NCBI GenBank assembly: GCA_964623815.1
Contig: CAZUVR010000020.1
Location: 1-64,000 of the forward strand
Length of the DNA: 64,000 bases
Reading direction: 5' to 3'
DNA from: Chroococcopsis sp964623815
Lineage (GTDB): Bacteria > Cyanobacteriota > Cyanobacteriia > Cyanobacteriales > Microcystaceae
The position numbers and the translations under genes are program-made. Below the pieces are notes generated by a model. That model worked only from the letters and a program-made list of their open reading frames with translations. It did not search any database and was not told the DNA's origin. Positions within the stretch are counted from its first letter, which is position 1; every line of letters starts with the position of its first letter. Below are positions 18,710-27,408 of this stretch, one piece after another.

Positions 18710-19387
18710 ATGTTTCAATCAACATCCCCCAATCATCCCGTTACTAATCGTCGTTCCCTGCTGATTGAATCGGTTTTACCGGTAGTAATCGAACAATCAG
18801 GGATGGGAGAGCGAGCTTTTGATATATACTCGCGCCTACTGAGAGAACGGATCATCTTCCTCGGTACACCAGTAGATGACAACGTAGCCGATTCGATCGT
18901 TGCCCAGTTACTCTATTTAGAAGCGGAAGACCCAGAAAAAGACATCCAGCTGTATATTAATTCCCCCGGTGGCTCGGTATACGCGGGTCTGGCAATATAC
19001 GATACAATGCAACAAATCCGCCCCGACGTAGTGACGATTTGCTTCGGTTTGGCGGCTTCTATGGGCGCTTTTCTCCTCTCCGGAGGAACGAAAGGTAAAA
19101 GAATGTCTCTACCCAGTAGTAGGATCATGATCCATCAACCGATCGGCGGTGCCCAGGGACAGGCGATCGAGATCGATATACAAGCGAAAGAAATCCTCTA
19201 TATCAAACGCCGTCTCAATGAGATGTTAGCGAACCACACAGGGCAACCCCTGGAGAAAATAGCTAACGACACCGAGCGCGATTTTTATATGTCGGCCTAC
19301 GAAGCCAAAGAATATGGACTGATAGATCAAGTGATCTCGCGTCCAGAAATGTCCGATCCCAGTATACCCGTTACCTCTCTAAAATAA
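18710..19387 (+). CDS. clpP: ATP-dependent Clp protease proteolytic subunit
   Basis: A 225-residue serine protease with the triad S117 (GLAASMGAF), H142 (MIHQP) and D191. The N-terminal part is slightly longer than E. coli ClpP. It forms the tetradecameric degradation chamber, paired with ClpX encoded 11 nt downstream. Cytoplasmic. Confidence 0.96.
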   Translation: MFQSTSPNHPVTNRRSLLIESVLPVVIEQSGMGERAFDIYSRLLRERIIFLGTPVDDNVADSIVAQLLYLEAEDPEKDIQLYINSPGGSVYAGLAIYDTMQQIRPDVVTICFGLAASMGAFLLSGGTKGKRMSLPSSRIMIHQPIGGAQGQAIEIDIQAKEILYIKRRLNEMLANHTGQPLEKIANDTERDFYMSAYEAKEYGLIDQVISRPEMSDPSIPVTSLK

Positions 19388-19398
19388 ATTAATGGCTT

Positions 19399-20730
19399 AT
19401 GTCTAAATATGACTCCCACCTAAAATGTTCGTTCTGCGGCAAATCCCAGGAACAGGTTAGAAAACTAATCGCTGGCCCGGGAGTCTATATCTGTGATGAA
19501 TGTGTGGAACTATGTAACGAGATACTAGACGAGGAACTGATCGAACCCACTCCCATCAACGCCTCGGACGATAGAGGGCAAAAACGGAAAAATAGCCGCG
19601 ATCGCCGCCCCTGGGATCAAATTCCCAAACCAAGAGAGATCAAAAAATATCTCGACGAGTACGTTATCGGGCAACAGGAAGCGAAGAAAGTTCTCTCCGT
19701 CGCTGTATACAACCACTACAAACGTCTCAAAGACATCCAAGCTAAAAAATCTGGTTTAGGTAGCCCCGATGAAGGGGTAGAGCTGCAAAAGTCCAATATC
19801 CTGCTCATCGGGCCCACCGGTTCCGGTAAAACCCTACTTGCTCAAACCCTCGCCAAAATCCTCGATGTGCCCTTCGCCGTAGCCGACGCTACCACCCTCA
19901 CTGAAGCCGGTTACGTAGGGGAAGATGTGGAGAATATCCTCTTAAGGCTCCTACAGGTAGCCGATTTGGATGTGGAAGAAGCGCAAAGAGGCATTATCTA
20001 CATCGATGAGATCGATAAGATAGCCAGGAAAAGCGAAAACCCATCTATCACGCGCGATGTCTCTGGCGAAGGAGTACAACAAGCTCTGTTGAAAATGTTA
20101 GAGGGCACCATCGCCAACGTACCCCCTCAAGGCGGACGAAAACACCCCTATCAAGACTGCATTCAAATCGACACCAGTAACATCCTCTTCATCTGCGGTG
20201 GTGCCTTCGTCGGCTTAGATAAAGTCGTAGAGCAGAGAATGGGTAAAAAGTCAATGGGATTTATAAAATCAGGAGAAGGTCAGGAGAGTGTGGAAAAACG
20301 CTCATCGGATCTGTTGACTCATTTACAACCGGATGATCTAGTCAAATTCGGCATGATACCCGAATTCGTGGGCAGGATACCCGTACTGGCATCCCTAGAG
20401 CCGCTCACCGAAGAAACCTTGATGGCTATATTGACCCAACCCCGCAACGCCCTAGTCAAGCAGTATCAGAAACTGCTGAAGATGGATAACGTACAGCTAG
20501 AGTTCAAGAGCGACGCGGTACAGGCGATCGCCCAAGAAGCCCACCGACGCAAAACCGGGGCGCGGGCCCTACGCGGTATCGTGGAAGAATTGATGTTAGA
20601 AGTGATGTACGAGTTGCCCTCGCGCAAGGACGTAAAACGCTGTCTGATAACTAAGGAGATGGTAGAGAAACGCTCGACAGCGGAAATACTCCAGCATCCC
20701 TCATCTCTACCCAATCAGGAATCAGCCTAA
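19399..20730 (+). CDS. clpX: ATP-dependent Clp protease ATP-binding subunit ClpX
   Basis: A 443-residue AAA+ unfoldase. The N-terminal zinc finger uses C10, C13, C32 and C35. Walker A is GPTGSGKT, Walker B is IIYIDEIDKI, and RHRKTGARALR-type sensor 2 is present (HRRKTGARALRGI). It unfolds tagged substrates and feeds ClpP. The cpcE gene begins 5 nt after its stop. Confidence 0.97.
   Translation: MSKYDSHLKCSFCGKSQEQVRKLIAGPGVYICDECVELCNEILDEELIEPTPINASDDRGQKRKNSRDRRPWDQIPKPREIKKYLDEYVIGQQEAKKVLSVAVYNHYKRLKDIQAKKSGLGSPDEGVELQKSNILLIGPTGSGKTLLAQTLAKILDVPFAVADATTLTEAGYVGEDVENILLRLLQVADLDVEEAQRGIIYIDEIDKIARKSENPSITRDVSGEGVQQALLKMLEGTIANVPPQGGRKHPYQDCIQIDTSNILFICGGAFVGLDKVVEQRMGKKSMGFIKSGEGQESVEKRSSDLLTHLQPDDLVKFGMIPEFVGRIPVLASLEPLTEETLMAILTQPRNALVKQYQKLLKMDNVQLEFKSDAVQAIAQEAHRRKTGARALRGIVEELMLEVMYELPSRKDVKRCLITKEMVEKRSTAEILQHPSSLPNQESA
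20524..20531. repeat. HIP1 octamer (representative of many)
   Basis: GCGATCGC, the highly iterated palindrome of cyanobacterial genomes. Others are at 15427, 18272, 20784, 21408, 23653, 23854, 33864, 44622, 46672 and 63203 (start positions), in coding and intergenic DNA. Confidence 0.9.
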
Positions 20731-20735
20731 GATTC

Positions 20736-21542
20736 ATGTCTTCCGTGGAACAACAAACAGCCCAACAGATAACTCGGGAACAAGCGATCGCCAACCTGAA
20801 ACAAACCGAAGACCCAGGAGCCAGATATTATGCCGCTTGGTGGCTCGGTAAATTTCGGGTGAGCGATAGGGAAGCTATCGAGGCTCTAATCCTAGCCCTG
20901 ACTGATGAGGTCGATCGCACTCCCGACGGAGGCTATCCCCTACGTCGTAACGCGGCCACCGCTTTAGGCAAACTGGGGAATAATTCCGCTGTACCAGCTC
21001 TGATCGATTGTTTGGAGTGCGAAGATTACTATGTCAGGGAGTCGGCGGCTCAGGCTTTAGAAATGTTGGGGGATAGTCGGGCCATACCGGATTTAGGGCG
21101 AAAACTAGCCGGGGGCGTAGAGGCAGCCACGGGAGTACCCGGCAAACCCTACCTGAAACAACCCTACGAAGCCATCATCGAAGCCCTGGGAACTTTAGGA
21201 GCTACCGAGGCGATCGATTCTATCTTACCCTTCCTCGATCACCCCACCGAAAAAGTTCGCTACGCCGCCGCGAGAAGCCTCTATCAGTTGACAAAAGAGC
21301 CAAAATATGCTGAGGTCTTGATGAGGGCACTAGAAGGGAAGGAGTTACAGTTAAGGAGATCGGCGTTAATGGATTTAGGGGCGATCGATTACCTGGGTGC
21401 GGCAGATGCGATCGCGGCCACCTTTGCGGAAAACAGCTTGAAATTAGTAGCCTTGAAAGGGTTGTTAGAGAATCATCTAAAAGATAGAGAACCGAACCGA
21501 GACACCTGGCGGGTATTATCGTTAATGGATGATCTGCTATAG
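20736..21542 (+). CDS. cpcE: phycocyanobilin lyase alpha subunit
   Basis: A 268-residue HEAT-repeat protein with repeated helical pairs (PLRRNAATALGKLG, YVRESAAQALEMLG, KVRYAAARSLYQL). The ARYYAAWWLGKFRV motif near residue 30 is typical of CpcE. With CpcF it attaches phycocyanobilin to the phycocyanin alpha subunit. It sits 5 nt after clpX instead of in a cpcBA operon. PecE-like or other lyases are alternatives, but the pair fits CpcE/F best. Confidence 0.9.
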   Translation: MSSVEQQTAQQITREQAIANLKQTEDPGARYYAAWWLGKFRVSDREAIEALILALTDEVDRTPDGGYPLRRNAATALGKLGNNSAVPALIDCLECEDYYVRESAAQALEMLGDSRAIPDLGRKLAGGVEAATGVPGKPYLKQPYEAIIEALGTLGATEAIDSILPFLDHPTEKVRYAAARSLYQLTKEPKYAEVLMRALEGKELQLRRSALMDLGAIDYLGAADAIAATFAENSLKLVALKGLLENHLKDREPNRDTWRVLSLMDDLL

Positions 21543-21548
21543 AAAGGA

Positions 21549-22175
21549 ATGCAAAGTAAAGACGTAAGAGAACTAATCGCGGCGGTGGAGAAAGCCGATT
21601 CCGCCAACGGCCTGTTTCTGGCGGTGAAAAATTTAGCCACCGCCCGCACTCCAGAGGCTATCCCGACATTGATTGAAGTTCTGGGTTTTAACAATCCCGG
21701 TGCCTCGGTGGCTGCCGTAGACGGATTGATCGCCCTGGGCAAAGAGGCCGTCCCCTATCTGTTGACCGGGATGGACGGATATAATTACGGTGCCAGGGCT
21801 TGGGCGACAAGAGCATTAGCGGGGATAGGAGACGTTAGAGGTTTGTCTCTGTTGGTAGATGCAACCCTGAACGATTTCTCTCTCAGCGTTCGGAGATCGG
21901 CCGCCCGAGGCTTAGGAAACTTAAATTTTGACGATTTACCCGAACAAGAAAAAATAGAAGCTCAAGAACAAGTTTTTCAAGTATTAACAAAAGCCTTAAA
22001 AGATCCCGAGTGGGTAGTACGTTACGCCGCCGTAGTAGGACTAGAAAAATTAGGCTCAGCATCTGCAACATTTAAAGATAAAATTAGTCAGGAGTTACTA
22101 GTATCATCTCAGCAAGAAACAGAGTTAGTGGTGAGGGTGCGTACCGACAGAGCGAGGCAAATAGTATCAACATGA
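21549..22175 (+). CDS. cpcF: phycocyanobilin lyase beta subunit
   Basis: A 208-residue HEAT-repeat protein 6 nt after cpcE. Repeats include VAAVDGLIALGKEAVPYLL, YGARAWATRALAGIGD and SVRRSAARGLGNL, as in CpcF. It acts as a heterodimer with CpcE. Its stop overlaps the start of the ABC-2 permease gene by 4 nt (ATGA), implying one mRNA. Confidence 0.9.
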   Translation: MQSKDVRELIAAVEKADSANGLFLAVKNLATARTPEAIPTLIEVLGFNNPGASVAAVDGLIALGKEAVPYLLTGMDGYNYGARAWATRALAGIGDVRGLSLLVDATLNDFSLSVRRSAARGLGNLNFDDLPEQEKIEAQEQVFQVLTKALKDPEWVVRYAAVVGLEKLGSASATFKDKISQELLVSSQQETELVVRVRTDRARQIVST

Positions 22176-22945
22176 AATATTGGTTAGAAACCATCGCTGT
22201 AGCTCAGAGAATTTTAACTGAGTTACTGAGACGGAAGCGAAGTTTAATAGTCTGGTCTATATTCCCGATCTGTGTACTGTTATTGAACGGTTATATTTTA
22301 GAGGGTAAAGCCCACATATCCATAGCCGAAGCTATGGGACGAGCCGCCTCGCCGACTCTAATAGGAGCGGCACTTTTTTTTAGTTGTATGGGGGGAACCG
22401 TCTCGACGATCGTATCGGAAAGAGAACAACAAACTCTCAAGAGACTGTTTTTATCTCCTTTAAGTGGGGTTTCTTATTTTTTTGGTATATTTATCGCTCA
22501 TACTGTAATAGCACTAGGGCAAATTGGTCTGGTTTACCTGATAGCTTTTGCCTACGGTGCTAGTTTTAAAGGCTCTCTCTTGGCTTCAATGGTAATTATC
22601 ATATTAACTGTGATTTCCTATGTCGGTATCGGTTTTATCTTAGGGACTCAAATAGCAAGGCGGACAGAAGATGTTAACGCTATAGTCGGTAGTTTCGGAG
22701 TGCCCTTATTAATTTTAGGTGGTGTTTTCTTACCTACCGATCTATTTCCCAAAAAGTTATTAGATTTAGCTCAATATAATCCTATATATCACATGAATGA
22801 GGGATTGGGGCTGGTCTGGCTTAAGGGAAAAAGTTTAAGTGAGCTCGGCGAGCATTTTACTTTTTTATGGATCTTTTCCTGCTTGACAATCCTAGCGGGT
22901 TGGATGATGTATCGGCAAATGTTAACTTTAGAAAGAAGACTGTAA
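22172..22945 (+). CDS. ABC-2 type transporter permease
   Basis: A 257-residue membrane protein with about six helices; MGGTVSTIVSEREQQTLKRLFLSPLSG is the ABC-2 core (split here by the STIVSERE motif). It is the membrane half of an exporter with the ATPase encoded 2 nt downstream; substrate unknown. It overlaps cpcF by 4 nt. Whether it has anything to do with pigment or proteolysis is not known. Confidence 0.87.
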   Translation: MKYWLETIAVAQRILTELLRRKRSLIVWSIFPICVLLLNGYILEGKAHISIAEAMGRAASPTLIGAALFFSCMGGTVSTIVSEREQQTLKRLFLSPLSGVSYFFGIFIAHTVIALGQIGLVYLIAFAYGASFKGSLLASMVIIILTVISYVGIGFILGTQIARRTEDVNAIVGSFGVPLLILGGVFLPTDLFPKKLLDLAQYNPIYHMNEGLGLVWLKGKSLSELGEHFTFLWIFSCLTILAGWMMYRQMLTLERRL

Positions 22946-22947
22946 CG

Positions 22948-23841
22948 ATGCTTCAGTTAAAAGATGTTAGAAAATCTTTCGGGAAAAGAATAGTTTTAGA
23001 CGATCTGGATTTACGGATCGAGCAGGGAGAAATTTACGGGTTATTGGGGCCTAACGGCGCGGGAAAGACCACCACTATTAATCTGATTTGTAATTTGATG
23101 AATCCGGATAGCGGGTTCATTAGTTTTAATCATTTTCCCATCGATAGGATTAATAAACGCTGGATAGGTATCGCGCCGCAAGAGAATTTGTTATATAAGA
23201 GTTTGAGCTGTCGGGAAAATTTAAGTTTCTTCGCTCAAATTTATGGACTGAGTAAACAGGAGCAACGCGAGAGGATTAAGAGAAGTTTAGCCGCAGTTAA
23301 TTTATCGGAGCGGGCTGATTCTCCCATCGATACTCTCTCGGGCGGGATGCAGAGGCGGATGAATATTGCTACCGCGATCGTACATCAGCCGAAATTGTTA
23401 ATATTAGACGAACCCACCACCGGCTTAGATATAGAAACCCGTTATGAAATCTGGAAATTGATCCAGAATTTGAGCCAACAGGGTATGACGATTTTATTAA
23501 CCACCCACCTATTAGATGAAGCTCAACACCTATGTCACAGAATCGGCATCATTAAAGGGGGGAAGATTATTAAGGAAGGTAATTTAAGCCAATTGCGGCA
23601 GATAATACCGGCTAAAGAAATTATCGTCATCGAAACGGAAGAACCCGAAAGAGCGATCGCTCGGGGACGCTCCCTCGGTTTCACCCCCAAATCCTATGGC
23701 CAGAATCTAGCCTTCTGGTTGCCGAAAACCTACGAATTAAACGAGATCATCGGCTGTTTTGATGGGATAAATATTAATTCGATCGCCCGGCAATCGGTGC
23801 AACTAGAACATATTTATTTAGAAATTATGAATTTAGACTGA
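22948..23841 (+). CDS. ABC-2 type transporter ATP-binding protein (DrrA/CcmA-like)
   Basis: A 297-residue ATPase from the ATG at 22948 (MLQLKDVRKSFG); an upstream in-frame ATG at 22867 lies within the permease gene and adds non-family residues. Walker A GPNGAGKTT, signature LSGGMQRRM, Walker B LLILDEPTTGLD and switch His (TTHLLDEAQ) are intact. The C-terminal 90 residues are the DrrA-type accessory domain. It powers the upstream permease. Confidence 0.9.
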   Translation: MLQLKDVRKSFGKRIVLDDLDLRIEQGEIYGLLGPNGAGKTTTINLICNLMNPDSGFISFNHFPIDRINKRWIGIAPQENLLYKSLSCRENLSFFAQIYGLSKQEQRERIKRSLAAVNLSERADSPIDTLSGGMQRRMNIATAIVHQPKLLILDEPTTGLDIETRYEIWKLIQNLSQQGMTILLTTHLLDEAQHLCHRIGIIKGGKIIKEGNLSQLRQIIPAKEIIVIETEEPERAIARGRSLGFTPKSYGQNLAFWLPKTYELNEIIGCFDGININSIARQSVQLEHIYLEIMNLD

Positions 23842-23849
23842 AGTAGATG

Positions 23850-24611
23850 TTAAGCGATCGCTTCCTGTAGTTTAGGGTTACTGTACCAGCTATAGATACC
23901 GGATCTCACCGGTTCGATATTTAATTCCGCCCGTAAATCTTCAAGCTGACGCTCTAATAATTCCTCCCATTTCACGGGGAATAGAGGTTTAGCATTAGCC
24001 CCCATTTCCAGACCATCGCTGATGAGGCGGAATTGATAACCTAGAGTTCTCGCCTGTTCGCTCGGATTCTCTGCCTCCCCATAAAGCTTTTCGCCTTTCA
24101 AGAAAGTCATTAGCATAGAGATCAGATCGACGAACACAAAAGCCGGATAACGAATTTGAGCGGCGAAAACAGAAATAACGCCGAACTCACCGAAATTATC
24201 CATACTGAACCCAGTAACTATGTGATGAATATCGTGAGTCTTATACACCCGGAAGGTAATATATTCCTCTTCCTTCCCGAAACTAGCCGGAGTCCGGTAA
24301 AAATCGGGATCGTAGCCCATCGCGGTCATTATTTTAGCGTAAGTCCAACCGAGAGAGCCTTTGGGCATTTTTAGCATGGCATCTATATCGTATCGAGGCC
24401 CCACATAACGCTCTGCTAACATAGCTGCCGAAGTTGGATTTAACTGAACTGCTTTGACACATAATCCCATTGCCCGGCTCGAATGAAGTTTTTCGCTCAG
24501 ATCGAATATATTATTCACATCGCTTCCACTCCCAGCCGCGTAATTAACCAGTTCTAAAAACTGCTCCATATTTTCCGGAGTGACCATTTTATCGATATAC
24601 TTAAAGCTCAT
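23850..24611 (-). CDS. Coq4 family protein
   Basis: A 253-residue protein carrying the complete Coq4 zinc motif HDxxHx11E: H126, D127, H130 and E142. Flanking YDPDFYRTP and LGYQFRLISDGLEMGANAKPLFP also fit the family. In eukaryotes COQ4 organises ubiquinone synthesis and removes the C1 carboxyl. Cyanobacteria make plastoquinone, so the substrate is open. It is convergent with the ABC ATPase gene, 8 nt away. Confidence 0.82.
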   Translation of the reverse strand: MSFKYIDKMVTPENMEQFLELVNYAAGSGSDVNNIFDLSEKLHSSRAMGLCVKAVQLNPTSAAMLAERYVGPRYDIDAMLKMPKGSLGWTYAKIMTAMGYDPDFYRTPASFGKEEEYITFRVYKTHDIHHIVTGFSMDNFGEFGVISVFAAQIRYPAFVFVDLISMLMTFLKGEKLYGEAENPSEQARTLGYQFRLISDGLEMGANAKPLFPVKWEELLERQLEDLRAELNIEPVRSGIYSWYSNPKLQEAIA

Positions 24612-24697
24612 TCTGTTGTCCTCGAATTGCGTAGTGATAAAATAGGCGAGGTTTTCCTTGCCAATCTCATCTTATAACGGCGGCAGGATAAGCGATA

Positions 24698-27406
24698 CTA
24701 TAACCAATTCCCTACCAAGACGAAAGGGGCCCAGTAGAAGGGATGTTGATACTGGGGCGTATTCAAAACCGACACTTGCGCCTGACGCAGAGCAGAAGCC
24801 CTATTTATGCCCGGACGATTTAGCTCCGTATATAACTGGCTCATCAGATTCGCCGTCGATTGATCCTGTACTGACCAAAGAGTAGCGATCGTACTGCGGG
24901 CACCGGAGCGCACCGCCACCCCCGCCAATCCCAAACCAGCTCTCTTATCGCCGGCTGCGGTTTGACAGGCACTGAGAATCATCAACTCGATCGGCTCCGA
25001 GATCAAACGTTCCTGTTGCCGTACTAATCGATCGAGACTCTTGACGTTGATCCTTTCATCCCAGGACAAGAGGAAAGTATTCTGCGCCTGAGAAGAAAAC
25101 TGCCCATGAGTAGCCAGATGAACTACTGAAAATCTCTGAGACTGAAGTTTCTCTTCCAATCGGCTCCGGGTAAACGCAGAATCTAACATTATTTCCGCGC
25201 TAACAATGGTACTAATATCTTTAACCTCCTGTTTGATAGCCGGCAGAGGGGGAAAACCCTGACGACTTTCGCTTAAACCCGCCACCAAAACTCGTGATTT
25301 CTGCACCGAGAGACGACGCGGATCTAACAGTTGTAATCCTGGCGTTAGGACTAGATTATAGTCTTGGACTAAATATTTTTGGCCGTCGTGGAGGGCGGAG
25401 ACAGGTACGCCTCTTAATACGCCGTCTAAAACAAAAACGATCGTTTCCGTCCCGTTTCTATCTAACTCTTCCCGAGCGGGGCGGATTAACCAATCGTAGA
25501 GCTTTTGATAGGGAGCAAGCTGATCAGGAACTATAATAAACGGATTCAGTCTAGCAAATAGTTCATCGATGGTTTTTTCTAGCTCGGTATCCGCTTTTAA
25601 AAGAGTCTTGTAATAGCGCAGGGGTTGCCCTGGTAGAGATAAAATAATCCCTAAGCCGTCTTTTAAAACAATCGAATAAACGATCGCCGCTTTTCGATCG
25701 ATCCCCTCTATCTGTTGCGGCTTCGCTTCTAAACAGGCTTCCTGAAAAAAATTATTTAATTCCGCCAATTGCAGAGCTTCGATTACATCTCTGGCTTTAC
25801 GCAAGTTTTGCTGACCCAATTCTCCCGATGAATTATCTAGAAGTAAATCCGCTAGTTCCCGATATACCGGCTCTACATTATCACCGAAGCTATATTGAAC
25901 ATCGGTACTAGCCGCTACGAGATCTTGACGTAAGGATTGCAACATTTGAAAGGCTAAGTTATAGGCGACGAGAGCTTCTTTATTTTGACCCTGTAATCTG
26001 TATAAACGCCCGAGTTGCCACTGCCAGAGATAGGCTAGATAGGGAGCATCAAAAGAGGAAATCTTTTTTAGGGCCTGTTCGGTTAACTCTTGAGCCTCGG
26101 CCATGTTTCCTTTTTCCTGTTCGATAGCGCCCATATACCCGAGGGAATTCGCCTCGCCTTGTTCATCTCCTAAACTTTGAGCTTGTTGTCTGGCCCCATT
26201 GACGATCTCAGCTATTTCAGATAGGGAGGGAGTAGTCACAGTATAGGTATTGACGGGGCAGGATTGAAGAATCGGCGATGCAGAGCCAGGGGATGCAGAC
26301 GAGCGCAGGCAAAGCAAATTTTGAGCCAATTTTAATCGAGCAGAGATCGAGGCGCGGCTTGAGGGTAGAGTATCTATCTCCCGATATATCCCTGCTATTA
26401 AAGTAGTTATTTCGTCCCTATACCCCGTTTGTAGACTCAGAGCCAGTAAATTCAATCGCGCCTGTACTCGGGTAAGAGCCGATGGTGACTCAGCCGCCCG
26501 ACGATAACAATCTGCCGAGCGCCGATATAATTCCTCGCGTGTTACTGCAATCGATGGGGCGATACAGCTTGAGCGCGTCAAGTCCACCGACTCCCGACTC
26601 CCGACTCCCTTCAATTTAGCGAGAGAGTTAAGGGTATTACCTAGGCTGAGATAAATTGGCCCCCTATCGGAACCTTGGGCTAATTGCCAAGCTTTCAGGA
26701 GAACCGCTTGAGACTGCTGCGGTTGTCCAATTGCTCTTAAGGTATTGCCGAGACTACGCAGGGCGAGAACCTTTGAGTTTGAAGATTCTGCCGCCATCTT
26801 TTCTAAATCTTTTTCCCCAACCTGACAATCGGGGGACTCGATAGCGAGACTGTCTAAGAGAACCTGACAAGCTCGGGTATATAATCCTAAATCCTGTAGC
26901 GCTTGAGCTTGGTTAATTTTAGCGCCCCTCGCTCCCTCAGAGTTGCCTATCTTGTCATAAATATCCCTAGCTTGCTGCCAAGTTGCTAAAGCTTTTTCCG
27001 TCTCTCCGGTGGCTAATTGTCCTGCTCCCCTTATATCGAGACTAGCGGCAAGAATCCGCTGTCGCTCCGGGGTTAGGGGTAAAGTTTCTAAGATCGTGAT
27101 ACTAGTGGCGATCGTGCTACGGGCTGAGTTCCATCTTCCCGCTGCTTGTTGAGAGAGAGCCAAATTACCGAGGGCCATCGCCTGATTTAACCTATCTCCC
27201 TGGTTGGCGAAGTCATCGGCGGCTTTTTGCCAAATTCTCGCCGCGTCTTCATACCTTCCTGCGCCGTAGAGGTTTTGACCTTGTTCTACGAGGGTTTGAC
27301 TAATATATTGAAAGGGTTGAAACGCCACAGCCGGAGATATTTGGGCGATAACCAAAGAGGCTATCAACGAGAGAAGAAAGAGGAACGGCGATCGTCTTTT
27401 CCACAT
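24698..27406 (-). CDS. secreted TPR-CHAT caspase-like protease
   Basis: A 902-residue protein from the ATG at 27406; a TTG at 27427 would overlap the tpsA stop. Signal peptide 1-29 (ending PAVA-F), then tetratricopeptide helices over about 30-530, then a C-terminal CHAT domain. The catalytic dyad is H767 (VHLATHGQF) and C814 (LSACQTAAGD). A heptamer repeat at 26587-26609 is translated in frame as GVGSRES in the TPR region. The start lies 2 nt after the tpsA stop, so translation is probably coupled. An export location is unusual for a protease usually tied to intracellular signalling. Confidence 0.88.
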   Translation of the reverse strand: MWKRRSPFLFLLSLIASLVIAQISPAVAFQPFQYISQTLVEQGQNLYGAGRYEDAARIWQKAADDFANQGDRLNQAMALGNLALSQQAAGRWNSARSTIATSITILETLPLTPERQRILAASLDIRGAGQLATGETEKALATWQQARDIYDKIGNSEGARGAKINQAQALQDLGLYTRACQVLLDSLAIESPDCQVGEKDLEKMAAESSNSKVLALRSLGNTLRAIGQPQQSQAVLLKAWQLAQGSDRGPIYLSLGNTLNSLAKLKGVGSRESVDLTRSSCIAPSIAVTREELYRRSADCYRRAAESPSALTRVQARLNLLALSLQTGYRDEITTLIAGIYREIDTLPSSRASISARLKLAQNLLCLRSSASPGSASPILQSCPVNTYTVTTPSLSEIAEIVNGARQQAQSLGDEQGEANSLGYMGAIEQEKGNMAEAQELTEQALKKISSFDAPYLAYLWQWQLGRLYRLQGQNKEALVAYNLAFQMLQSLRQDLVAASTDVQYSFGDNVEPVYRELADLLLDNSSGELGQQNLRKARDVIEALQLAELNNFFQEACLEAKPQQIEGIDRKAAIVYSIVLKDGLGIILSLPGQPLRYYKTLLKADTELEKTIDELFARLNPFIIVPDQLAPYQKLYDWLIRPAREELDRNGTETIVFVLDGVLRGVPVSALHDGQKYLVQDYNLVLTPGLQLLDPRRLSVQKSRVLVAGLSESRQGFPPLPAIKQEVKDISTIVSAEIMLDSAFTRSRLEEKLQSQRFSVVHLATHGQFSSQAQNTFLLSWDERINVKSLDRLVRQQERLISEPIELMILSACQTAAGDKRAGLGLAGVAVRSGARSTIATLWSVQDQSTANLMSQLYTELNRPGINRASALRQAQVSVLNTPQYQHPFYWAPFVLVGNWL
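26587..26609 (-). repeat. heptamer repeat inside the CHAT gene
   Basis: About three GGGAGTC units on the minus strand, encoding Gly-Val-Gly-Ser-Arg-Glu-Ser in frame. The same unit occurs in intergenic DNA at 17007-17044, 47131-47275 and 56353-56380. Confidence 0.7.
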
Positions 27407-27408
27407 AT

